Positions 1-6,291 of a stretch of DNA of 8,057 nt are shown one piece after another. Location: assembly GCA_938040985.1 (NCBI GenBank), contig CALHZD010000127.1, positions 1 through 8,057 of the forward strand, read 5' to 3'. This stretch comes from an uncultured Propionivibrio sp. (GTDB lineage: Bacteria > Pseudomonadota > Gammaproteobacteria > Burkholderiales > Rhodocyclaceae). Positions within the stretch are counted from its first letter, which is position 1. Every line of letters starts with the position of its first letter. Below the pieces are notes generated by a model. It did no database searches. It was given only the letters and a program-made list of their open reading frames with translations, and was not told the DNA's origin. The position numbers and the translations under genes were made by a program.

Positions 1-7
1 TCTTTGG

Positions 8-407
8 GAAACCGCATGGATAAAAGCTCTCCAAGCAGAGTGCATTGGAACCCGTATGGACAGGGCATCTCAGCAGGCCAGAAAACATAAAATGCTCTGA
101 AATCCCCTAAATACAAGGGCTTCAGGGCATCACAAAACATAAATTGAAATGCCGTGTCCGATCACCCCTCTGCAACCCGCGTGGATAAAGTGTCTCCGGG
201 TAGGTATCTCTGAAACCTTTATGGGTAAAGGGCTTCAGAGCACTTGCCTGGAAATGCCCTGTTTACAAGGGCTTCAGGGCAGGCGCTCTGAGATGCCCGT
301 AAATAAAGGGCTTGTGGCCTCCCTTTGGAGATGCCCTAAATACGCGGGTTTTTGGGCGCCCCCTTCGGGAATGCCCTATTTACGCGGGCTCCGGCGGTGC
401 TTTGTTG
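8..407. repeat. Degenerate tandem array of ~39-base hairpin-forming units
   Basis: About ten head-to-tail units begin near 8, 48, 99, 146, 172, 212, 251, 290, 328 and 368, so most are 38-40 bases apart; three units are longer or shorter (51, 47, 26). Two related forms are visible: one opening GAAACCCGYATGGATAAAG (units at 8, 48, 172, 212) and one opening GAAATGCCCTAAATACAAGG (units at 99, 251, 290, 328, 368), often followed by GCTTCAGGGC and ending CTCT. Several units contain a short inverted repeat in the same place: 105-108/116-119, 216-220/227-231, 256-260/268-272, 295-298/308-311 and 373-376/386-389. The array is most regular at its right end. A 106-codon open frame crosses it but looks accidental. 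Function unknown. The repeat itself is seen directly; any role as an RNA or protein-binding array is inference. Confidence 0.8.
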
Positions 408-443
408 CCGGGCTTCTCCGCTCTCGACAGGCATTTTCGCTGT

Positions 444-463
444 GCGGTAAAACCGCGTTTTTT
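444..463 (+). terminator. Intrinsic terminator of an upstream transcript
   Basis: A five-base-pair stem GCGGT/ACCGC (444-448 with 452-456) closes a three-base loop and is followed, after one G, by six T residues (458-463). This is the standard layout of a rho-independent terminator on the + strand. It would end transcription arriving from the repeat array or from a gene left of the window, and it lies just before the putative glpD promoter, insulating glpD from upstream reading. The stem is short, so efficiency may be moderate. Confidence 0.6.
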
Positions 464-465
464 CG

Positions 466-494
466 TTGACAAGTCGTCATGCCAGAATTAGTGT
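466..494 (+). promoter_or_regulatory. Putative sigma-70 promoter of glpD
   Basis: A perfect TTGACA (466-471) is separated by 17 bases from TAGTGT (489-494), which keeps the three most conserved bases of the -10 element. Transcription would start near 501, leaving a leader of about 100 bases before glpD. The first GlpR-like palindrome (490-509) overlaps the -10 element and the predicted start, as expected for a repressed promoter. The -10 match is only partial, so the assignment is tentative. Confidence 0.45.
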
Positions 495-509
495 TCGTAA
501 ACGAAAACA
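490..509. promoter_or_regulatory. GlpR-like operator 1
   Basis: The sequence AGTGTTCGTAAACGAAAACA contains the dyad TTCGT-AA-ACGAA and matches about 14 of 20 positions of the E. coli GlpR operator form AATGTTCGATAACGAACATT (recalled from the literature). It lies over the likely -10 element of the glpD promoter. GlpR is a DeoR-family repressor that responds to glycerol-3-phosphate, which fits control of glpD. No glpR gene is in the window, so the regulator is inferred. Confidence 0.55.
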
Positions 510-521
510 AGTGACGCAATG

Positions 522-541
522 AATGTTTTTGTATGAACAGT
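522..541. promoter_or_regulatory. GlpR-like operator 2
   Basis: AATGTTTTTGTATGAACAGT keeps the outer half-sites (AATGTT and GAACA) of the GlpR operator form and matches about 14 of 20 positions, though the centre is degenerate. It starts exactly 32 bp after operator 1, about three helical turns, so two repressor units would sit on the same DNA face. It lies in the predicted leader, downstream of the transcription start. Tandem operators are typical of glp promoters; use of this copy is inferred from similarity and spacing. Confidence 0.45.
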
Positions 542-601
542 TTTTCGGTTTGTTGACATCAAATTTAACCGGCTTGCACGATGCATGAGGGAGGCTTCCA
601 G

Positions 602-2215
602 ATGGAACTGAGGGCGGGCAATATCGAAAAACTCGGCCAGGGCGTGCATGATGTTCTGGTCATCGGCGGCGGCGTCAATGGCGCCGTTGCCGCAGCGGCG
701 CTGTCGGGGAAGGGCGTGAAGGTCGCATTGATCGACCGGCGCGACTTTGCCGGTTTTACCAGCCAGCAGTCGAGCAATTTGGCCTGGGGCGGTATCAAAT
801 ATCTGGAAAGCCACGATTTTGCGTTGGTGCGCGGCTTATGCAAAAGCCGCAATCACCTGCTGGAAAATTACCCTTCGCGGATTCAGGAAATCCGCTTCTT
901 CACGACGATCGAAAAAGGTTTCCGTTTTCCCCCTTGGTTTATCTGGATGGGCACCTGGGTTTATTGGCTGTTCGGCAATTGTTTTACCCGTCCGCCGCGC
1001 TTGCTGAGCCGGCGGCTGACCGAGCAGGAAGAGCCGGTGGTCAGCACCGACAATTATTTTGGGGGCTTTGAGTATTCCGATGCCTATCTGCGCGATAACG
1101 ACGCGCGTTTCGTCTTCCAGTTTGTCCGTTCGGCGATGGATCGCGGCTGCGTTGCGGCAAATTACGTCGAATCGCTGGGCGCGCGGCGCGAGGGCGATGT
1201 GTGGGTGGCCAAGGCGCGTGACGTAATTTCGGGAAAAACGCTGGAAATCCGTGCGCGCGCGCTGATCAACGCCGCAGGGCCTTTCGTTGATGAACACAAT
1301 GCGCTGACCGGCGAGCAGACCGAGCACAAGCACCTGTTCTCAAAGGGCATCCATCTGATCGTTCCGCAGGTAACGACGCACCGAAAAATCCTGACTTTCT
1401 TTGCTGATGACGGGCGCTTGTTTTTTGCCATCCCGATGGGCAACCGCACCTGCGTGGGCACCACGGATACGCGCGTTGAGTCGCCTTACAGCGAAGTGAC
1501 GGAAGAAGATCGCCGCTTTGTGCTTGATAACATCAACAAACGTCTGAAACTGGGTAAACCGTTGACGTCTGCCGACATCATCGCCGAGCGTTGCGGCGTG
1601 CGTCCGCTGGTTGTCAAGCGCGCCGGCGGCGGCAGCGGTGAGCGCGACTGGCTTTTGCTGTCGCGCAAGCACGAAGTCGACATCAATCGTGAGACGAAGC
1701 ACATCAGTATTTTTGGCGGAAAGCTGACCGATTGCGTCAATGTCGGCGACGAAATCAGCGGCATTGTTTCCGGAATGGGCATCGACGTTCCGCAGCCAGA
1801 CTACAAATGGTACGGCGAGCCGTCCGCCTCGGTGCGTGCGGACTTCGAGCGCCAGGCCAAAGAAATGAATCTTGACAGGCCGGCTTCGTCGCAGGATGCC
1901 GAAACGATTAGCGAACGGCTGTGGCGGCGTTACGACAGGCGCGCCCTCGAACTGCTCGCCATGATTCGCGCAGATTCGCGTCAGGCCGAAACCATCATCG
2001 AAGGCGCGGACTACCTGCGCGGTGAAATCGCCTTAATGCAGCGCCAGGAAATGATTGTGCGGCTTGAAGACTTTTTGCGGCGGCGTTCAATGCTCGCCCT
2101 GACCATGCGGCGTGAGGACATCCGTCAGGCAAAAGGCTTGCTGGAAGCCTGTGAAATCCTGTTTGGCGATGAGGCCAGAGCAAAGTACGACGAATATTTC
2201 TCAGCGCCGGCGTAA
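602..2215 (+). CDS. glpD: FAD-dependent glycerol-3-phosphate dehydrogenase (GlpD-type)
   Basis: This 537-residue flavoprotein should oxidise sn-glycerol-3-phosphate to dihydroxyacetone phosphate at the inner face of the cytoplasmic membrane and pass electrons to quinone. An N-terminal Rossmann FAD motif V-I-G-G-G-V-N-G (20-27) is followed by an acidic residue at the end of the second strand (D45). Further matches are G-F-E-Y-S-D, C-G-V-R-P-L (Arg334) and F-G-G-K-L-T (Lys374), with the usual helical C-terminal region containing L-E-D-F-L-R-R-R-S. The ATG at 602 is chosen over the in-frame ATG at 581 because GAGGGAGG at 587-594 lies seven bases before it. The segment N-L-A-W-G-G-I-K-Y-L-E (59-69) differs from K-L-I-H-G-G-L-R-Y-L-E of E. 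coli GlpD; this wording is, from memory, typical of a proteobacterial subgroup annotated as glycerol-3-phosphate dehydrogenase/oxidase. The GlpR-like operators upstream support the glycerol-3-phosphate role. Confidence 0.9.
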   Translation: MELRAGNIEKLGQGVHDVLVIGGGVNGAVAAAALSGKGVKVALIDRRDFAGFTSQQSSNLAWGGIKYLESHDFALVRGLCKSRNHLLENYPSRIQEIRFFTTIEKGFRFPPWFIWMGTWVYWLFGNCFTRPPRLLSRRLTEQEEPVVSTDNYFGGFEYSDAYLRDNDARFVFQFVRSAMDRGCVAANYVESLGARREGDVWVAKARDVISGKTLEIRARALINAAGPFVDEHNALTGEQTEHKHLFSKGIHLIVPQVTTHRKILTFFADDGRLFFAIPMGNRTCVGTTDTRVESPYSEVTEEDRRFVLDNINKRLKLGKPLTSADIIAERCGVRPLVVKRAGGGSGERDWLLLSRKHEVDINRETKHISIFGGKLTDCVNVGDEISGIVSGMGIDVPQPDYKWYGEPSASVRADFERQAKEMNLDRPASSQDAETISERLWRRYDRRALELLAMIRADSRQAETIIEGADYLRGEIALMQRQEMIVRLEDFLRRRSMLALTMRREDIRQAKGLLEACEILFGDEARAKYDEYFSAPA

Positions 2216-2251
2216 CCGCGCAGACTGTTCTAAACGGAACCGAGCATCATG

Positions 2252-2293
2252 GGCGTAAAAATGCGTTTTTTTCGTATTTCACGGATTTACGCC
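2252..2293 (+). other. Long stem-loop after glpD with a seven-T loop
   Basis: GGCGTAAA (2252-2259) pairs perfectly with TTTACGCC (2286-2293). Inside, 2260-2265 pair with 2273-2278 (one G-T wobble), giving 14 pairs around a loop of seven T residues (2266-2272) with a seven-base bulge on the 3' side. It begins 36 bases after the glpD stop codon, so it may mark or protect the 3' end of the glpD transcript. There is no T-run after the stem, so it is not a standard intrinsic terminator. Confidence 0.45.
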
Positions 2294-2316
2294 GAAGCGT
2301 TTGGCTGGTATTTTCC

Positions 2317-2357
2317 GGTAGCCGATTTGCGGATTGAGGGTCGCTAAAATCTGCGAC
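2317..2357 (+). promoter_or_regulatory. Possible promoter elements upstream of the TRAP operon
   Basis: Two alternative signals overlap. GG at 2317-2318 followed after ten bases by GC at 2329-2330, within TTTGC, has the -24/-12 spacing of a sigma-54 promoter, a class known to drive some dicarboxylate transport genes; the bases after GG match the consensus poorly. TAAAAT at 2345-2350 is a good sigma-70 -10 element but has no convincing -35. This -10 is flanked by a dyad, GTCGC (2340-2344) and GCGAC (2353-2357), which could be a regulator site. The spacer is long enough for the TRAP genes to have their own promoter, but neither call is strong. Confidence 0.25.
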
Positions 2358-2470
2358 GTATGTCGGTTGCTGGAATCGGGTTGCCGGAGCCGCGTATCAC
2401 GGCAGACTTGCTGCTGTACAAGGCAATGGCGCATGGTGGGATGGTGGTCATTCTTTTTTCTGGAGGGATT

Positions 2471-3463
2471 ATGAAACGCAGAATTCTTCTTTTATCGGCG
2501 CTGGCTTTGCTTGGCGCTTCGACGATGCCGGCTTTCGCAGCCGAAAAGAAAATTGTGGTCAAGATCGCCGGCATGAAACCGGAAGGCGAGCCGGAAACCA
2601 TCGGCATGAAGCTTTTCGCCAAGTACGTCATGGAAGGCACCAAGGGTAAATACGACGTGCGCGTCTTCCCGAACAGCCAGCTTGGCAAGGAAGATGCCTA
2701 TATCGCCCAGACGCGCAAGGGCATCATCCAGATGTGCGCAACGGGCACGCAGACTTCATCGCTGTTCCCGGCCATGGCGATGCTGGAAACGCCGATGCTG
2801 TACGACAGCCTGGATCACGCGCACAAGGCGATGAATGGAGAAACCTTCAAGCTGATCAATAAAGGCTTTGCGGAAAAATCCGGCCTGACCATGCTCAATG
2901 CCTTCCCGCTCGGTTTCCGCCATTTCTACACCAAAAAACCGATCAGCAGCGTGAATGACCTGAAGGGACTGCGCATGCGCGTACCGAACATTCCGCTTTA
3001 TCTGGAATTTGCCAAACAGCTTGGCCAAAGCGGTCAGCCGATGCCGTTTGCCGAAGTGCCGGCGGCGCTCGATCAAGGTACGATCGATGGTGGCGACAGC
3101 CCATTCTCCGACATCGTTGCGCTGAAGATGTACGAAATTGCGCCGAATATCACGCTGTCCGGCCATATCCTGGTGATCCACTCGCTGTACATCAACAACG
3201 ACTTCTATAACAAACTGCCGCCGGAAGACCGCAAGGTCTTTGACGACGCCGCCAAGCGTTCGGCTGAAGACGTGTGGAAAATGGCCGCCGATGTGGAGAA
3301 AAAGGCTGTTGAGGAAATTACCAAGGGCGGCGGTAAGATCGTAACGCCCAATGCCGAGTTTAAGGCCGCGCTGAAGAAAGCCGGCGAGGGCACCTGGAAG
3401 CTGTTCTACGATACCGTGCCGAACGCCAAGGAAATTCTGGAAAGCGTGAAGCAGTACCAGTAA
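2471..3463 (+). CDS. dctP: TRAP transporter solute-binding protein (DctP family)
   Basis: A 330-residue periplasmic binding protein that would capture an organic acid or related anion and deliver it to the membrane subunits encoded next. Residues 1-23 form a Sec signal peptide (basic M-K-R-R, hydrophobic core, cleavage after A-F-A). The mature part shows the DctP fold wording: F-P-N-S-Q-L-G-K-E near the N terminus, G-F-R-H-F-Y-T-K-K-P, then D-L-K-G-L-R-M-R-V-P with Arg170 at the position of the carboxylate-binding arginine known in SiaP, and M-P-F-A-E-V-P-A-A-L-D-Q-G-T-I-D-G. The last motif runs on as G-G-D-S-P-F where many relatives have G-Q-E-N-P. GGAGGG (2462-2467) precedes the ATG closely; an in-frame ATG at 2360 would bury the signal peptide and is rejected. 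The ligand cannot be told from sequence; an arginine-bound carboxylate is the family expectation. The gene symbol is used in the family sense. Confidence 0.9.
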   Translation: MKRRILLLSALALLGASTMPAFAAEKKIVVKIAGMKPEGEPETIGMKLFAKYVMEGTKGKYDVRVFPNSQLGKEDAYIAQTRKGIIQMCATGTQTSSLFPAMAMLETPMLYDSLDHAHKAMNGETFKLINKGFAEKSGLTMLNAFPLGFRHFYTKKPISSVNDLKGLRMRVPNIPLYLEFAKQLGQSGQPMPFAEVPAALDQGTIDGGDSPFSDIVALKMYEIAPNITLSGHILVIHSLYINNDFYNKLPPEDRKVFDDAAKRSAEDVWKMAADVEKKAVEEITKGGGKIVTPNAEFKAALKKAGEGTWKLFYDTVPNAKEILESVKQYQ

Positions 3464-3479
3464 GTTGCCGTAGATCGTT

Positions 3480-3512
3480 CCGGAAGATGCGCTTGGGACG
3501 GCCATCTTCCGG
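3480..3512 (+). other. Strong intercistronic stem-loop after dctP
   Basis: CCGGAAGATG (3480-3489) and CATCTTCCGG (3503-3512) form a perfect ten-base-pair stem with a 13-base loop, starting 17 bases after the dctP stop codon. No T-run follows directly, so it reads more as an mRNA-stabilising or partial-attenuation element than as a full terminator. Such a hairpin can keep the binding-protein message more abundant than the membrane-subunit part. A weaker stem, GCGGCG/CGCCGC (3563-3568 with 3578-3583), follows in the same spacer. Confidence 0.7.
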
Positions 3513-3545
3513 CGCTGTTTCGCTAGTCCCGCTGTTGTTTAAGGG

Positions 3546-3689
3546 ATGAAAAAATCGGAGCGGCGGCGCCGGGAGTTCGCCGCTGTTCCGTACATGGCGG
3601 TTGTCGGGCGTTTCGATGCGCTTGCCCGCACCGCGTCGCTGCTGAAATTAGAGGTCGTCAATCCAGGAAAAACAGGAGCGTCACGATGA
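3546..3689 (+). CDS. Possible 47-residue leader ORF overlapping the dctQ start
   Basis: An open frame of 47 codons starts at ATG 3546 and ends with TGA at 3687-3689, overlapping the dctQ ATG (3686-3688) in an ATGA arrangement that would suit translational coupling. The peptide begins M-K-K-S-E-R-R-R-R-E and is basic, without a clear membrane segment. The AAGGG at 3541-3545 abuts the ATG with no spacer, so initiation would be poor, and the start of the frame overlaps the weaker hairpin at 3563-3583. I recognise no homologue. It may be chance in an otherwise untranslated spacer. Confidence 0.2.
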   Translation: MKKSERRRREFAAVPYMAVVGRFDALARTASLLKLEVVNPGKTGASR

Positions 3690-4207
3690 GCGAGCTTATG
3701 CCCGAGAAACCAGAGGAAAAAGACAGCAAGGCGGAAGTGATCTTCCAGATATTCTGCGCGGTGATTTTCCTGTCCATGATCGGACTGGTCTTTTACAACG
3801 CGATCCTCCGCTACGCGTTTAGATCGAGCTTTGCGCCCAGTGAAGAGTGGGCGCGCATTCTGTTTATGTACATCACCTTCTTCGGTTCCATCGAAGGGTT
3901 TTACCGCGGACGGCACATCGCCGTTGATATGCTGACGAATTTGCTCAGCGGCGTCACCAAAAAAACCGTCGATATCTTTGCGCAGCTGCTGGCGCTGGCG
4001 GCGCTGCTGCTGCTGCTCATTGGCGGCGTATCGCTGGTGGAACAGACGATCGATACCTCGACGGTGGCGACCGGCCTGAACATGGCTTTTGTCAATGGCA
4101 CGCTGCCGGTCATGGCGTTTGCCGTCATTCTCATTCGCGGGCGCGAACTCCTGCGCACAATCAAAAAGCCCGCATCCGAATTTGTGCGCGTGAAAAAGGA
4201 GTTCTGA
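3686..4207 (+). CDS. dctQ: TRAP transporter small membrane subunit (DctQ family)
   Basis: A 173-residue inner-membrane protein forming the small subunit of a TRAP transporter, which pairs with the large carrier subunit and helps dock the binding protein. Four hydrophobic segments are visible at about 18-42, 56-72, 95-118 and 136-152, as expected for DctQ. Between the first and second lies the family-like stretch N-A-I-L-R-Y-A-F, then P-S-E-E-W-A-R, and after the second G-F-Y-R-G-R-H-I-A-V-D. The N terminus is charged and cytosolic, rich in Glu and Lys. AGGAG at 3674-3678 is seven bases before the ATG. It lies 222 bases after dctP, across a structured spacer, and one base before the large subunit gene. 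DctQ proteins are poorly conserved, so the call rests on topology plus position. Confidence 0.88.
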   Translation: MSELMPEKPEEKDSKAEVIFQIFCAVIFLSMIGLVFYNAILRYAFRSSFAPSEEWARILFMYITFFGSIEGFYRGRHIAVDMLTNLLSGVTKKTVDIFAQLLALAALLLLLIGGVSLVEQTIDTSTVATGLNMAFVNGTLPVMAFAVILIRGRELLRTIKKPASEFVRVKKEF

Positions 4208-4208
4208 C

Positions 4209-5486
4209 ATGGAACTGCTCGTTTTCCTCGGCAGCCTGTTTTTCTTCCTGCTGCTCAATATTCCGATCGCGCTGGTCATGGTGCTTTCCGCCATTGTTCT
4301 GATGCTGTATTCCGGCGACGGCGACTTCATGATCATTCCCCAGGCGATGGTCGACGGCGTCAATAATTACCCGTTAATGGCCATTCCCTTCTTTGTTTTT
4401 GCCGGCGAGATCATGGCCAAGGGCGGCCTGTCCAAGCGCGTCATTTTGCTGGCGCAGCTGATGATCGGCCGCGTGAAAGGGGGGCTGGGCTACGCAACGA
4501 TCATCGCCTCGATCATTTTTGCCGGCCTGATGGGCAGTTCGGTCGGTGAAGCGGCGGCGCTGATGGGGATTCTTTATCCGATGATGAAGGATGCCGGCTA
4601 TGACCGCGGCCGCGCGGGCGGCGTGATTGCCTCGGGCGCCATCCTGGGGCCGATCATCCCGCCTTCAGCCAACTTTATCCTGCTTGGCGCGACGATGGAA
4701 TTGTCGATCACCAAGCTGTTCATGATCGGCCTGGCGCCCGGTCTGCTGATTGGCCTGTTCCTGCTGGTCATGTGGTATTTCGTTGTCAAGAAAGACGGCT
4801 ATTCGGAAACGATCACCTTTACGCGCGCAGAAGCCATCAGCATCCTGAAAGAGGCGACGCCGGCCTTCATGCTGCCGGTACTGCTGCTGGGCGGCATCCG
4901 CGGCGGCATTTTTACGCCGACCGAAGGCGGCGCCTTCGCCGCCGTTTATGCCATCGCCGTGACGATGCTTTATTACCGCGAGCTTCCCCTGCGCGACCTG
5001 CTGCGCGTCAGCGCCACGGCGGCGCGCAGCACGGCGGTGGTCATGCTGATCGTCGGCGCGGCGACGGCCGTCGGCTGGTTTATCACCGCGGCGCAGATTC
5101 CGGCGCAGATGACGGCTTTCTTCCAGCCGCTGGTGCCGACGCCGACCCTGCTGCTGCTCGCGATCATGATTTTTCTGTTCGCCGCCGGCATGGTCATGGA
5201 TCTGACGCCGAACATCCTGCTGTTCGCGCCGGTGTTCTATCCGCTCACCAACGCCGCCGGCATCGACCCGTACTTTTTCGGTCTGCTTTTCGTACTGAAC
5301 GTCGGTATCGGCGTCATTACGCCGCCGGTCGGGACGGTACTGTTCGTCGTTTGCGGGTCGGCCGGCATCTCGATGGGCTATCTTGTCCGCAAAATGGCGC
5401 CGTTCCTGCTGATGGAAGCGGCGGTCCTATTGACCTTGCTGCTCTTCCCGAAGCTGTCCCTGATTCCGCTCAAGTGGCTGACGTAA
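4209..5486 (+). CDS. dctM: TRAP transporter large permease subunit (DctM family)
   Basis: A 425-residue inner-membrane carrier, highly hydrophobic along its whole length, that would move the substrate using a cation (usually Na+) gradient. Family signatures are clear: G-L-M-G-S-S-V-G-E-A-A-A near residues 106-117, G-P-I-I-P-P-S at 147-153 in the first half, and the matching I-T-P-P-V-G-T at 370-376 in the second half, the two hairpin regions that form the transport site in this elevator-type family. The length is normal for DctM. AAGGAG at 4196-4201 lies seven bases before the ATG, overlapping the end of dctQ; one base separates the two genes, so translation is probably coupled. With dctP and dctQ it makes a complete three-part TRAP system. 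Confidence 0.95.
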   Translation: MELLVFLGSLFFFLLLNIPIALVMVLSAIVLMLYSGDGDFMIIPQAMVDGVNNYPLMAIPFFVFAGEIMAKGGLSKRVILLAQLMIGRVKGGLGYATIIASIIFAGLMGSSVGEAAALMGILYPMMKDAGYDRGRAGGVIASGAILGPIIPPSANFILLGATMELSITKLFMIGLAPGLLIGLFLLVMWYFVVKKDGYSETITFTRAEAISILKEATPAFMLPVLLLGGIRGGIFTPTEGGAFAAVYAIAVTMLYYRELPLRDLLRVSATAARSTAVVMLIVGAATAVGWFITAAQIPAQMTAFFQPLVPTPTLLLLAIMIFLFAAGMVMDLTPNILLFAPVFYPLTNAAGIDPYFFGLLFVLNVGIGVITPPVGTVLFVVCGSAGISMGYLVRKMAPFLLMEAAVLLTLLLFPKLSLIPLKWLT

Positions 5487-5487
5487 C

Positions 5488-6255
5488 GTGAATATCGAAC
5501 ATAAAAAGTGCTTCGTCTTCGATCTGGACGGCACCGTCTACCTCGGAGACGAGCCGATTCACGGCACCGTCGACTTCATCCGGCGCAATATAGCGCGCCG
5601 GGAGATTTACTTCCTGACCAACAATACCTCCAAAAACCTGGGGGATTACGTGCGCAAGCTCGCGCGCATCGGCATCGAAACGGGCGTCGAACGCATCCTG
5701 TCGCCCCTGCTGCCGCTCGCCGACTATCTTGAGGCGGAGGGCATCGCGCGCCTGTACCCGGTGGGTAACGCGAGCTTCCAGGCCTACCTGAAACAACGCT
5801 TGCCGGGGATCGAATTCACGGCGGGCGCGTATTGCCAGGCCGTTGTGCTGGCCTACGATACCGAGCTGACCTACGCCAAGCTGGCCGATTCGTGCCTGCT
5901 GCTCCAGCGACCGGAAATTCGTTTTCTCTCCACACACCCCGATCTCGTGTGCCCTTCGCCGCAGGGGCCGTTGCCCGACGCCGGCAGCTTCGCCAAACTT
6001 TACGAGGCGGCGACCGGACGTTTGCCGGAAATCGTTTTCGGCAAACCCAATACCTTGATTTTGTCGCCGCTCCTCAAACGCTTTCAGCCCGACGAGATGG
6101 TTATGGTGGGCGACCGGTTGTCGACGGATAAACGGCTGGCCGAAAATGCGGGTATCGACTTCATCCTCGTCTTGAGCGGCGAAGCCAAGCGCGAAGATCT
6201 GCTAACGCAGATACGCCAGCCCAGTCTGGTGGTGGATCACCTGGGTGGTTTTTGA
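5488..6255 (+). CDS. HAD-IIA family sugar/small-molecule phosphatase (NagD/PGP-like)
   Basis: A 255-residue cytosolic phosphatase. All four HAD motifs are intact: F-D-L-D-G-T with the nucleophile Asp12 and Asp14; L-T-N-N with Thr44; Lys186 in F-G-K-P-N; and G-D-R-L-S-T-D (Asp209, Asp214). A cap of the C2A type lies between the second and third motifs, including T-H-P-D-L-V-C-P. Relatives include NagD/UmpH nucleotide phosphatases, 4-nitrophenylphosphatases and eukaryotic PGP, which cleaves phosphoglycolate and glycerol-3-phosphate; the substrate is not determined by sequence. The start is GTG, one base after the dctM stop, with no clear ribosome binding site, so expression probably depends on ribosomes finishing dctM. 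No other start fits ahead of the first motif. Its place between a TRAP system and a phosphate transporter suggests it processes a phosphate ester derived from the imported compound or from glycerol-3-phosphate; that is inference. Confidence 0.85.
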   Translation: MNIEHKKCFVFDLDGTVYLGDEPIHGTVDFIRRNIARREIYFLTNNTSKNLGDYVRKLARIGIETGVERILSPLLPLADYLEAEGIARLYPVGNASFQAYLKQRLPGIEFTAGAYCQAVVLAYDTELTYAKLADSCLLLQRPEIRFLSTHPDLVCPSPQGPLPDAGSFAKLYEAATGRLPEIVFGKPNTLILSPLLKRFQPDEMVMVGDRLSTDKRLAENAGIDFILVLSGEAKREDLLTQIRQPSLVVDHLGGF

Positions 6256-6291
6256 GTGGTATGTTGGGCAATGTTCTGGGCGGTAAGGTAG

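Noticed and set aside
8..407. CRISPR array
   Set aside because: The copies are too diverged, the whole unit repeats rather than a constant repeat with unique spacers, the period ranges from 26 to 51, and no cas gene is present.
149..469. A 106-codon open frame on the + strand through the repeat array
   Set aside because: Its peptide simply echoes the roughly 39-base repeats (recurring M-P-x-x-x-G-L), is rich in Cys, Arg and Trp without a recognisable fold, has no ribosome binding site, and runs through the terminator hairpin at 444-463.
549..562. FNR/Anr-type box before glpD
   Set aside because: Only one half (ATCAA) matches; the other half (TTTGT) lacks the key G, so it is probably chance.
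553..582. Second promoter using TTGACA at 553-558
   Set aside because: The -35 is perfect, but nothing resembling a -10 lies at the right distance, and the start would fall on the ribosome binding site of glpD.
581..601. Upstream in-frame ATG as the glpD start
   Set aside because: The strong GAGGGAGG at 587-594 lies inside this extension and is correctly placed for the ATG at 602; nothing suitable precedes 581.
2360..2470. N-terminal extension of the TRAP binding protein from ATG 2360
   Set aside because: It would put 37 residues before a clean Sec signal peptide; the ATG at 2471 has GGAGGG just ahead of it.
3539..4363. Long minus-strand open frame opposite dctQ and dctM
   Set aside because: It is the complement of well-supported membrane-protein genes, has low-complexity Gln/Arg-rich content and no recognisable domain.
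4772..5491. A 239-codon + strand frame inside dctM
   Set aside because: It is an Arg-rich frame-shifted shadow of the dctM coding sequence, typical of GC-rich genes; dctM itself is intact across the region.
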